Shown here: positions 22,710 to 32,659 of the stretch, piece by piece
Position numbering within the stretch: the stretch's first letter is position 1
Layout: every line of letters starts with the position of its first letter
From: Cavia porcellus
Lineage: Eukaryota > Chordata > Mammalia > Rodentia > Caviidae
Assembly (NCBI RefSeq): GCF_034190915.1
Contig: NW_026947502.1
Location: 35,804,785-35,868,784, forward strand
Direction of reading: 5' to 3'
DNA: 64,000 nt
Translations under genes and position numbers: made by a program
Notes under the pieces: model-generated
Database searches by the model: none
Seen by the model: only the letters and a program-made list of their open reading frames with translations
Told to the model about the DNA's origin: nothing

Positions 22710-23750
22710 ATTTACCACCAGATATTCTAGATCTTCATGACTTTGAGAGATTGAAAATTTTTTTCCTATACACACAGAGAAAGGATCTGTAGGGTTGTTT
22801 GAAATGAAAACACTGAAAAGAATGAGTAATTATAACAGTAAATGTTGAAGAGGAACATAATGTAAAGATATATGCAATGAACACATTTTGCAAATGAAAA
22901 TAGATACTTTGCACAAAAAATTAGATAATAACCAGTAAAGTGACATTAAATCTATGAAATGATTTCTTTTGGAAGCTCTAACCACTCATAAGACAAGTGG
23001 CAATTTTATTTTAGTTAAATTGCTATGAATTCACCATTTTGCCAAAGTTGTGAAAAATGGAAGAGATTAATATTCTTAAATGTTCTAGATCAATTCTGAA
23101 ATAAGTCACAAGTCATATTACCTAAAAATAGTGTAAGTTTCAAAGGTAATTGCTGTAGTATGATTTCTTAGACTGATATATTATGCTCATATTTGTTTTT
23201 TACTGGAAAAAAATGACTTACCACCTGAAATTGTCTCTTCCTTGTTTTTGCCTGATAATTTCTCAACTCACTTGTGTTTGCTACCATGCACCAGTATTTG
23301 TTGAAATTAGCATTACTGATATTTTGAACTGACTATCACTTTGTTGTTGAGTGCTGTCCTTGGCAGTGTAGGATTTTTAGCATCATCCATTGCTTCTAAC
23401 TATAAAATGGCAGTGATACCTTCCCACAAGTTGTGGCAACCAAAATATCTTTAGAAATTTTTCAGATGGTAAAAAAGGTAATAATTGACTTTGGTTGAGA
23501 GACACTATAAACAAAATTATAGCACCATTTTTGATTTTCAGTTTTAAAATTCCATCTTTAATTCTTTGCCTATTTAGAAATAATTTGTTATTCACTAATA
23601 CCAGAGAAAACTATGAAACATGCATTAAAGCTACTTTTCTTATGGCTCAAACAACTTTTCCTTTGTAAGACTGAATGTCTAAGGTTATGAAATATTGTGC
23701 TTATTGACTAGTGTTCCTCAAATATTTTAAATTCTAAATAGAATTAAGAA
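22710..23750. other. unassigned AT-rich stretch
   Basis: No gene, RNA or repeat recognised. The 70-codon minus-strand frame at 23383-23595 has no motif. Confidence 0.4.
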
Positions 23751-23850
23751 AACAGATCTGAGAATGCAGCTCAATGTTTCATACCTGCTTAGCACACAGG
23801 CCTAATTTCACTCTCCAGTACCACCAATACCAGAAATAAAGGAAGCAAAG
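23751..23850 (+). mobile_element. older ID-like tRNA-derived SINE
   Basis: 'tgagaatgcagctcaatgtt' is a decayed A-box segment ('tttagctcagtgg' in the next element). 'cctgcttagcacacaggcc' corresponds to the anticodon arm, and 'ctccagtaccacc' to the 3' end. It lies just upstream of a much better preserved member of the family. Confidence 0.6.
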
Positions 23851-23872
23851 CTCACACAAGAACGACTGGGAA

Positions 23873-23970
23873 GGGGCTGGGGATTTAGCTCAGTGGCATA
23901 AGCGCCTGCCTTGCAAGCAGGCGGTCGTGAGTTCGATCCCTGGTACCAATAAAAAAACAAAACTGAAAAA
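23873..23970 (+). mobile_element. well-preserved ID-like SINE with tRNA-Ala-like body
   Basis: A roughly 75-bp tRNA-like body with an A-rich tail. Box A 'tagctcagtggcataagcg' (about 23886) and box B 'gagttcgatccc' (about 23929) match internal RNA polymerase III promoter consensus. A perfect 5-bp stem, cctgc/gcagg, encloses the 7-base loop 'cttgcaa' with TGC in anticodon position, which points to tRNA-Ala ancestry. The T stem and acceptor stem do not pair properly, so this is a SINE rather than a tRNA gene. Its intact boxes make it the youngest-looking SINE here. tRNA scanners may report it as a pseudo-tRNA. Confidence 0.88.
23886..23940 (+). promoter_or_regulatory. internal RNA polymerase III promoter (boxes A and B) of the ID-like SINE
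   Basis: Box A at about 23886-23897 and box B at about 23931-23940, with tRNA-like spacing. Both agree with the consensus (TRGYNNARNNG and GWTCRANNC). No TTTT terminator lies within the body. Whether this copy is transcribed cannot be read from sequence. Confidence 0.65.
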
Positions 23971-24163
23971 GAATGAGTGTGAAGTATAGAATTACTTCTG
24001 GTGATACATTAATAAGTAATGTTATTGTTATTATTGGAAGTCATTAGTCATAACTCATAAAAATATAAAATCAACATGTCAAAGAGTTCATTCTACACAT
24101 TAATTAATGAAGAGACTAGTTGTATGTAATTAAGTTGATCTAAAGAGAATTTGAGAAGTTAGT

Positions 24164-24350
24164 TATTAGGTGGGTGTGGTAGTATACACCTATGATTCCA
24201 GGAGTCTAAGGAAGGAAGATCAGATTTTGAACCTAGCTACGGCGACTTAGGAAGACCCTGCCTCAAAATAACAATTGCAAAAGACAACGAATTACTCAGT
24301 GGTTGAGCACTTGTTTAGCAGGCATAGAGTTTAGGCTCAGTCTCTACTGA
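24164..24350 (+). mobile_element. composite SINE: 7SL-derived (B1-like) left part, tRNA-derived (ID-like) right part
   Basis: The left part, 24164-24275, has the B1 order: 'ggtgggtgtggtagtataca', a 'gattccaggagtctaaggaa' segment, and 'gaccctgcctcaaaata'. The right part, 24283-24350, has 'ttactcagtggttgagcact' (box A region), 'tgtttagcaggcata' (anticodon region) and a decayed box B. The 7SL-then-tRNA order is known from composite SINEs of several rodent groups and tree shrews. A GACA-rich tail follows. Confidence 0.7.
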
Positions 24351-24351
24351 A

Positions 24352-24396
<45 letters not shown>

Positions 24397-24500
24397 GACA
24401 GGAGAGAGGAGAGAAGAAAATGGAGAAGGAGAAGGAAGGAAGAGAAAGCAAGGAAGAAAAGAAAGGAAAAGGAAGAAAGGGAAGACAAAGAAAAGAAATA
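24351..24500. repeat. (GACA)n microsatellite and adjoining purine-rich tract
   Basis: GACA tetramers at about 24354-24396 begin at the 3' end of the composite SINE, then grade into a purine-only AGGA/GAAA tract to about 24500. It probably grew from the SINE tail. Open frames on the opposite strand here (Leu/Ser/Phe-rich, with repeated CLSV) are translations of the repeat. Confidence 0.9.
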
Positions 24501-24509
24501 GAAACGTGC

Positions 24510-25120
24510 AGCTGGGCATTTATCGACAATAGACAATTAAGTACAGATATATTAGACACATAACTAGTTAGGTTGATGAGAGTAATAAGTAATATTTTTG
24601 AGGGTTTATTTTCCACGAAACAGGAATTATTTCCATCTCTACAAGATTTACAAGTAGCATAGAACTATAGTATGTATTGGACATTACTCATCATATTTAA
24701 ACGTCTCTTGTGAATGCACAGATATACTTTTTCTGTTTAAGATAAATGCTGTTACTTCCAGAATATCTCTGCCTTTCTCTCCAATATGCAACTCTTCTCT
24801 ATGCCCACTTTATTCCTTAATGAAGGAGTAGGTTTCTTTTAATCTGCAGATTTTTACTTTATTCTGAAGACTTCACTGAATAAACGGCTAGACGTTACTT
24901 CTGTTTTTCACAGCCTAAAATCAGGCACCTAGTCTTTCAATTATCATACCAGATATAAAATTTGAGTAATAATAACACTGCTAACTCAGTTTTATGTTAC
25001 ATAAGTAAATAAGTATACATTCTATTTTTTTTAACCAGCCGTGGAGGACTCCTATTAAGTAATTGTGTACTACTGCTGGTGATTTAAAACAAAATTTGAT
25101 GAATTGATTGAAAAGAACTA
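24510..25120. other. unassigned stretch
   Basis: No gene or repeat recognised. Confidence 0.4.
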
Positions 25121-25124
25121 CTTC

Positions 25125-25250
25125 AGCCAGGTATACTGTGGTACCTGCCTGTAATCTGAGCACTCACAAGGGTGAGGCAGGAGGATTTCTATGAGTTCAA
25201 GGCCAGCCTGAACTGCATAATGAAACCTTGTCTCAAAAAGACAAAAAAAA
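25125..25250 (+). mobile_element. B1-like (7SL-derived) SINE monomer
   Basis: Near-complete monomer: 'gccaggtatactgtggtacc' (start with decayed A box), 'cctgtaatctgagcactcac', 'gtgaggcaggaggatttcta' and 'tgagttcaaggccagcctga', then 'ccttgtctcaaaaagac' and a poly(A) tail. These are the standard B1/Alu-type landmarks derived from 7SL RNA. Confidence 0.88.
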
Positions 25251-26130
25251 AGTACTATTTCATACAAACTATTGACATACTTCCTGAAACACATTTAATA
25301 AATATATTAATAATAATTAAAGCATTTTAAAGAAAAATGTGTTAACTCCATGAAAACTCAAAATTACCACTAAAGTTAAATTGCGATGATTAAGATACAG
25401 CAATTCTAATATTTTACATTTCATGTAAAATACTCTTTCTAAAATAAAAGAGCTCAAGAAAAGGAAAGAATTAAAATCAATTAGATAAAATTGAATATAA
25501 ATATATTTAAAGTCTTCATAAAGTAGCATATATTATGACTCAGATGAAGAAAAATGTCCATGTTATGTAAGCCTGTCTTAAATTTAGCTGCTTTTATAGT
25601 TGTAATACATGGCATTTTGTTTTATTCATTCGTAAGAGTCAATATAACTGACCTTAAATATGACTTTTTAAAATTTTTCTCTATTCATTTTCCATCACAC
25701 TCTGCCATGGGAGAGAATGAACATAATAAGCTCAGGTAATTCATTAAATTTGTTATATTTCCTTCAGTATGTAAACAGGAATTACATTGACGTGTGTGTG
25801 TGTGCGTGTGTGTGTCCATAAACTGTGTCCCACTTGGCAGTTCCCTTCCCCTTAGGTCTGATTTGCTTTAATAGTAGAATGTATCTATCTGAGGATAAAT
25901 TCATACACAGTACAGCTACAAATCATGTTATATTTTAGAAGAAACTTGGTGTGGTCAAGATATTCCATTTCTATCAAAGTATAGACATTTCAGATTTAAA
26001 AAAAATTACCCAAACCTATCACTGAAAAATTCCAAATCTTTTCTCTCTCTAAATCCAGATCTGTTTATTTCCCTTGCAATCAGAAAATCTTTAATGTCTA
26101 ATCTTTGCATTAGCTCCACTTTGTTTTATA
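25251..26130. other. unassigned AT-rich stretch with a short GT array
   Basis: No gene or RNA recognised. A (GT)n microsatellite with one GC interruption occupies about 25791-25815. Confidence 0.5.
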
Positions 26131-27985
26131 TAACATGGGTTTTTTTTCATTTTTTTGTAAATTATGTTTATTGGTACATTGTGTCTATACAAAATGATTA
26201 CATTCATCACAGAGAATTTGTATCTGCACATTATACAACTTGATTTTTTTTTCCTATTCTCCTACCCTCCATTCAACCCCATTCTCTATTTTCCCCTTTT
26301 TTCTCATCACTTTTTCTTTTCCTTTCTTTACTTTCCCCCTTCTCCATCTCTAGTTACCCTTACCATTTGAATATTTCCTTCCTATTTCATGCTATCTATT
26401 TTATATTTTAGTTTTTATTTACACTTACAGTTTTTCACGCCAGAGAAACAATGTGGCATTTACACATGTCCAGTTTATTTCACTTAAGACTATGTCCTCA
26501 AGATGCATCCATTTAGCTAGAAATGTCTCGTTATCTTTATTTAAGATAAAGTATTATTCCACTGTGTTAAAAAAAACATATTGTCTTTAGCTGTTTATTG
26601 GTTGATGGGCATTTGAGCCATTTCCAAGACTTAGCTATTTCAGATGGTGCTGCTATAAACATGGGTGTGCAAAAATACTGTGGTATGATGCTTTTAATTC
26701 TTTAAGGAAGATACCCAAGAGGAAAATCTGGGTTGAACAGAACAAGTAGTTCCATTTTTTGGAGGAATCTCCACACTGATTTCCAGAATGGTTGCACCAG
26801 TCTACTCTCCCACTACCAGTGGAGAAGGTTCTTTTTTCCCAGCAGCCCTGCCAGCATTTGTTGTTGGTTGATTTCTTGATAATAGCCACTTTTTCTGTGG
26901 TGAGATAGAACCTCAGTGTTGTTTTAGCGACAAATCATATTAATCATTTTTTCATATATTTATTTTCTCTTTGTACTTCTGAGAAGTATCTATTTCAGAT
27001 GCCCATTTTTAGATTGGGTTTTTAAATTGGAGGGGGCTTTTTTTTTTTAGTTATTTATATATTCTATATAGTCATCCTTTGAGGAAGAGCTGGCAAAGTC
27101 TCTTCACTCTGTTGGTGGTTGCTCTTGCTGGGCAAAGCGTTTTAATGAGATCCCAGCTGTTGATTCTTTGTGATAGGTCCTGTGTAATTAGAGTTTTGCC
27201 AACACCTGTGTCTTGTTCAAGAATTCCACTTACTCTGTCTCCCATTAGCTTTAGTGTTTCTGCTTTAATATGTAGCTCTTTGAGCCATTCTGATTTCAGT
27301 TTAGTGTGTGGTTAAAATTAGGGGTCTAGTTTGGGTCTCTGGCCTATAAAAGCCAGTTTTTCTGGCACCAATTATTAAAGAGGTTTTCTTTCTTCCAGTG
27401 AAGGTGTTTGGCACCTTCATCAAAGGTAAAGTGGCCGAGTGTGTCTGGAGTTGTTTCTGCATCTTCTGATCTGTTCCGTTGATCCTCGAGCCTGCTTTCT
27501 GCCAGTACCGTCGTGTTTTTATCACCGTAGCTTTGTATTAAAATTTCAGGTCAGGAATTGTGATCCTCCTTGCTTTGCCTTTGTCGCCTAGAATTTTTGC
27601 TATTCTAGGTCTTTTCTTGTTCTAAATGAGTTTTTGGATTGTTTCTTCTAATTCTATGAGATATGACATTGGAGTTTTGATTGGAATTATGTTAAATCTT
27701 TATAGCAATTTTGGAAGTATGGCCATTTTTCACTATCTTGGTTCTTTCTATGAAAGAGCAAGGGATATCTTTCCATTTTCTGATATTCTCTTCAATATCC
27801 TTTTTCACAGTACTGTAGTTTTCATTGTAAAGGTCTTCTACTTCCTTCAGTAGATTAATTCCTAGGTATTTCTTTTTGGAAACTACTGTGAAAGTTGTAT
27901 TTTCCTTACTCAGTGAGTTTATTTGTGTACAGGAAAGCTATTGATTTTTGAGTGTTGACTTTGTATACAGTTTTGCTACTAAATC
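26131..27985 (-). mobile_element. 5'-truncated LINE-1 (3' UTR and ORF2 C-terminal part)
   Basis: Antisense L1. T-runs at 26131-26157 are the poly(A) tail, and about 26160-26420 the 3' UTR with a CT-rich tract. From about 26430 the sequence follows ORF2 backwards, through the cysteine-rich C-terminal segment (27301-27525 region, minus strand) to about 27985, where similarity to the copy at 48738 stops. Many stops. No clear target-site duplication was found. Confidence 0.88.
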
Positions 27986-27989
27986 CATC

Positions 27990-28510
27990 TCATTATCCCC
28001 GAGTTTGCCTTTGTCAACTGGGGCACCTGGGGTTGTATGTTGTTTATCAGACCTGTCATTTTGTATTTTTTGGTTCTTGAGTTGATACTTCTATATTGCC
28101 TACAGTGAGTAAGTTTTGTTATTAGTATTTAGAATCTTTAGGAAATTACTACTCAGAGGTGTCTTTTGGGGTCTGAACCTGTCGCAGGAGCCCATCTCTT
28201 CATTTACTGGGAATGAGAAATTGCTACCTACCTGGCCCAGCCCCTGGTCCTTAGGCACTGGCTTATAGGATTATTTATGATCCTGAAGCAATTTTAGTCT
28301 TGGTATATCAGGAAGAACAACTGATTAGAATAATTATGTTACCTTGATACAATCTGCAATAACAGTAACATCAAACATAGCCTAGAAAATGATAAACTGA
28401 GGTTAATATTAATTTGCCATCTTTAATCATATGAACTATATTTATGCTTATTTAACAAAATTTAAAACAAACCAGAAAACCATATGTAGTGAGTCCTAAA
28501 TATGGCAATT
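27990..28510. other. unassigned stretch
   Basis: No gene or repeat recognised beyond the L1 truncation point. Confidence 0.4.
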
Positions 28511-28511
28511 A

Positions 28512-28780
28512 TATTCTCAGAATATAAAATTTAAAGTGAGGCAGTTGGATAAATAGAGGAATAGAAGGAAAGGAAGAGATTTGAGGGAAGGAGAACAAAC
28601 GAGGATCATGGAAACTAGGGCAGGATGTAGGAGGGAAAGAGGTAAGAAATAAACAACAACACTAGCACTAGAAACCATGTTCATATTCCTAGAAAAACAA
28701 GGAAACAATGAAGAAAAAGCAGGCAAACAAGAAAAAAATAACAAGAGAAGGAAAATAAAGAGCAAAGAACAAGATAAAAA
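28512..28780. repeat. purine-rich (A/G) tract
   Basis: About 270 bp in which the plus strand is dominated by A and G (GGAAG, GAAAAA and ACAAG runs) with few pyrimidines. It borders the GC-rich block on its right. Not a simple tandem repeat. Confidence 0.6.
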
Positions 28781-28789
28781 TTTTCACTT

Positions 28790-29480
28790 CAATGTGTGTT
28801 GCTACTGCCACTGGAAGAGAACAAGGGCAGAGTAAGATCGGTGTTGTTCAGTCCCAGCAAGGCAGCAGGCTCCACCATGGGGCAGAGGATGATGCCCGTG
28901 ACCCTGCATCCCTATTCCCAGTGTATTTCAGTCTGGCCGTAACTGCAAGGCTGGAGCCAGACCTGCACAGTCTTCCTGCTGCAGTCCCCACACCGCTGCA
29001 GGTTTGAACTCAGCTTGGAGCCACCAGGTGGAACTGGCAGCCACTCTGAGTCCCGAGCTCAGCTGGCCTTTTTCAAGATGACCCCTGGCCAATTGCCCTC
29101 TCTTGCAGGAAGTCCAAATGGGACAGCTCATCAGCCATTGCAGTCCACGGCATCAACTGCAGTGTCCTGGGTCCACTGCTGTGCTCCACTGGTATCTTCT
29201 GCACGGCGGCCTCTGGGGTCACCGTAGTCACTGTGCACTTGCAGTTTCTCCTCCCATGCAGTGATGCAGGCTCAGCGGGAAAGTGCTGCCTGCTCCTCTT
29301 TATTCTTCATTCAAATTTCTTTCTTAGCTCTCCTGTGGGCTTAAATTCTCACTTCAGATCTTTCCTATGACCTGGAGTCCCACGTCTTTTCTGCTTCTCT
29401 TCCTCCTGTTGCTGTATTCCAGCCTTTGGACGCCAAATCTCGGAGAGACTCTTTTGCTGCTGCTCACCACTCTGTCATAT
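28790..29480 (-). other. GC-rich block of unknown origin, possibly an LTR or L1 5' UTR on the minus strand
   Basis: About 700 bp much richer in G, C and CpG than the flanks, with abrupt edges. Read on the minus strand it begins 'aagatgacttctgggaatat', reminiscent of the 'agatggc...' start of L1 5' UTRs, and runs through GC-rich sequence to an A-rich end. No protein motif was recognised in any frame; open frames of 60-75 codons overlap one another on both strands. No terminal repeats were found. Confidence 0.35.
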
Positions 29481-29489
29481 TCCCAGAAG

Positions 29490-30125
29490 TCATCTTTTAA
29501 TATATTTAAATGCTTCTTTTTCACATTTTCAATATTATGCATTTAATTTCCTATTGCATTTTGTCTTACTCAAAGTTCAGTTATACACTTAGGATTTTAC
29601 GTGTCATTTTGTTAAGCATGCCATATCATGTGTGTGGCAGTATGCAGTTTAGGTTGTTCTTTGATGTCTAATTTGATTTCTTTTCTCCACTAGGGATAAA
29701 ATAATTTACCAAGTGAATTATCTTTCCTATATCTTATTTTAGGATGTTCTATTTTCTCTAAATTTAACAACAGTTTAAGAGAGACTATAAACATAGTTTA
29801 ATTCCTGAAGATTTTGAATACAAAGGTATTAGCATCTGTAGACAGGCTGAGTCTTCCAAGAAGGGGTTCACATACTAGAGCGTAGACTTTCTGAAATGTG
29901 TTAACTGTTTATTGTGATGTCACAAATTTGTCCCAGATTCAGCAGTTGAAAAACAAGACAATCTATGGTTACTAACCAAGTACCAAAGGGACATGTCATC
30001 ACTTCTGCCATGTGATATTAGTTGTGTAAACTAACTCTGGTATACTATAGGACTCTTGGAGTTAGTACCAACAGTATTATACCTACCAAGGATTTTAGTG
30101 AAATTTCATGTTCTTCCATCCCCAT
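29490..30125. other. unassigned AT-rich stretch
   Basis: No gene or repeat recognised. Confidence 0.4.
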
Positions 30126-30129
30126 GATA

Positions 30130-30235
30130 CATTCAGGCAGAGATTTTGTTTTATTCATTTAGAAAGAGAAGAGGAAAGAGGATCAGTAACTGACCCGAGG
30201 TCATGGATCCAGCCAGCAGGAGAACAGCTCATGCT
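30130..30235 (+). mobile_element. MIR SINE fragment (probable)
   Basis: 'gtaactgacccgaggtcatg' (30186-30205) followed by 'gccagcaggaga' resembles the MIR segment 'gtaacttgcccaaggtcaca ... gctagtaag'. It is preceded by an A/G-rich 'gagaagaggaaagaggatc' matching the 'gatgaggaaactgaggctc' part. The 107-codon open frame across it is coincidental. Confidence 0.5.
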
Positions 30236-30239
30236 TCTT

Positions 30240-31745
30240 TCATTGTACTCACTTTCATTACTCGGGGAACAGAACTCACTTGCTTTGAGACAGTGTTTGG
30301 ATTTCTTGGAAAAAAATGTTGCATATTTTTCTTTAAAGCTTTCCTGCATTTATTTTCCCTCCCTGAGCAAATCTGGTAATGTAATAACCAGTAGCCATGC
30401 GTTTTCTCACACAGAGCAGTTAAAACCTTAAAATGAGAATCAGACATGTAATTTCCCCCCTGATTTTTAATCTTACCACATTTTTCAAATCAAACAGCAT
30501 ATTTTTCACCATGATAGATACTATTTGGAAAAGGTAGTATGGATTTTATCTTCCAGGGGGTCAGAGTATTTAACAGAACACAAAAAACAGTGTTCATATT
30601 TGTTCCTCTTATGAATCCCTCTCCTTCAATCTAGTAAATACATTTTTAGAAAAGCTGAATATGGCTTCCCCAGGTCAAAGCATTGTGCACATGCCTTTTT
30701 GCTGTAGTGACAGGGCAGGTGTATATGGATGGATCAGAACAATGGGATGTAAGTTGCATGTTAAATAAGGAGTAACACAATTTTTTGAGTTGACAGATGC
30801 GTCTCACTTGCACTGCCTTAGCCACTTCCCACAGCCACATAGACATTTATCCCACAGATTCTCATGTTCAGATCCAGATCTCCATGCTAAACATCAGTCA
30901 GTTATGCCTGTGAAGTCTATTTTTGCATACAACTAAAACTTTGTTTTATTTCAGATTTAATTTATTCTCTTGTGACAATGACAGCTGGCAATACACATCA
31001 GACAGTATTTGTAATTTAAGCAAGGATGTTCCTCTTTAACTTTCTTGCTTCTGTCTCTATGACTAACATGAAAAGATTGAATTTTGGAGATTTTATTTTT
31101 AATTAAACTTTTGGTTATATTAATAACAACTTAAAAAGTAAGATTTATTGTTCTAATTTTTAAAATGATAGATGAGTTTAAAAGAAAAAGTACTTTTCAT
31201 GAACAACTAATTTATTAATATCATTAAATTCAGGTACCATCAAATTTTGAAAAGACAAATCTATGAGGAAAACAGTAAATATAGTACCTGCCTTTGAATC
31301 TGCCTTAATTAATAATAATTACTGAAGAAACAATTAATGGAGTTTATACTGAGAGAAGGAAAATATTTAAAAAAAAAATTTTTTTTTTTTGCCTTTCAGT
31401 GTCTGTTGGAAAGTCACTTTCTAGGTAGATACCTCACAATCATTTTAAAAGCATTTTCAAGGTGCTATACCTTTCTTTTCCAGTTACTTATGCTGACAAG
31501 GTATGAATGTTCAGTAGAATGAGGTAACTTTTTGGCTGGGATAAGTTTTATTCATTTCTCTGTAAAAGCCTTCACAGTATGTGAAAGTAAAAAAAAAAAA
31601 CAACTTGAATTATTTATGAACATACAAATGATCAACTTAAATGTTCGCATTTCTAAAAGCTGAAGAACTGACAGCAGGATTGGTCTCTCTTTAGGGGCAG
31701 AGGCCACGTGGTAATTTAGGAAGATCAGGCTATGCTAAAACAAAA
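30240..31745. other. unassigned stretch
   Basis: No gene, RNA or repeat recognised. Confidence 0.4.
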
Positions 31746-31749
31746 AGAT

Positions 31750-32329
31750 TGATGTCTGCACAAATGTGTATGATATATTGGTTTCATTTCCTTTGGATAA
31801 GTATCCAATAGGAAAACTAATGGATCTCTTTTTAATTTTTTGTGGAACCTATGTACTCCATATATATTCTCACTAATAGTATGAGAGTTCTATTTCTCCA
31901 TATTCTCATCAGCATGTCTTCTATCAATTCTTTTTGAAATGATTATTCTCACAGATTGACAGAATACTTCTCTTGGTTTTGTTTTGCATTTTCTTGATGA
32001 TTAGTGATATTGAATATTTTTCTTATACCTGTTGGCCATTTATATATCATTATTAGAAGAAATGTCTCTAAGTATATTGCCCATTTTCAAATGGAATTAT
32101 TTGGTGTTTTGATGTTGAGATTTAAGAGTTGCTTATATATTCTAGAAGTTAAGCTTTGCACATATCTTCTTCCATTCTGTAGACTGTCTCATCCTTAAGT
32201 GATTGCTATCTTTGTTGTGCAGAAGCTTTTTAGTTTGACATAAGCTCACTTGTATGTTTTTCCCTTTGGTTTCTGTGCTTTTGGTGTCTTACCCTAAAAA
32301 TCCTTGAGGACTGATAATATCTATATATT
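31750..32329 (-). mobile_element. older LINE-1 3' fragment
   Basis: Antisense L1 of an older subfamily than those at 26 and 49 kb. 'tttggataagtatccaatag' and, later, 'gtgcagaagctttttagttt' near 32218 are familiar antisense L1 segments (the latter from the ORF2 C-terminal region). It ends near 32329, where a U6 snRNA fragment begins. Confidence 0.75.
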
Positions 32330-32353
32330 GTGCTCACTTCAGCAGGACATATA
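32330..32353 (+). pseudogene. U6 snRNA 5' fragment
   Basis: 24 bases matching the 5' end of U6 snRNA (GTGCTCGCTTCGGCAGCACATATA) with three differences: 'gtgctcacttcagcagg' then 'acatata'. After 32353 the match is lost, so only the first quarter of U6 is present. U6 5' ends are often found in L1-made retrocopies and chimeras. The junction with the L1 on its left is immediate. Confidence 0.65.
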
Positions 32354-32650
32354 ATACCTATAAAAGCAGGAGCTAGTTACTATGAAAAAGTGGTAAAACA
32401 GTAGTTTTGTGGTTCAGTGGTGGCAACGTTAGGAATTAGAGATCAAACATTTTTTCATGCTTGATATTGTGGTCACTAACCAGAGTTAAATAAATCTGGA
32501 ACTAAATTGAAAGTGGCTACCTATATAAAAATGAATACTTCTAACAATAATCAAAAAGATCATATCCTAATAAGCATAGTTACTGTTCAATAGTTAAAAT
32601 AAATAGTTTAGAGGATTTTCCAGAATTAGGCTTATTTTTAATTGATTTAA
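32354..32650. other. unassigned sequence after the U6 fragment
   Basis: About 300 bp of AT-rich sequence. It might be the 3' partner of a U6 chimera, but I recognise no source transcript. Confidence 0.35.
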
Positions 32651-32659
32651 AAATCAATA

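Noticed and set aside
23873..23946. Functional tRNA-Ala(TGC) gene
   Set aside because: The anticodon arm is perfect, but T and acceptor stems do not pair, an A-rich SINE tail follows directly, and related SINE copies occur across the window.
24315..24616. Ser/Leu/Cys-rich open frames with repeated CLSV as a secreted protein
   Set aside because: They are translations of the GACA microsatellite and the adjoining purine tract on the opposite strand.
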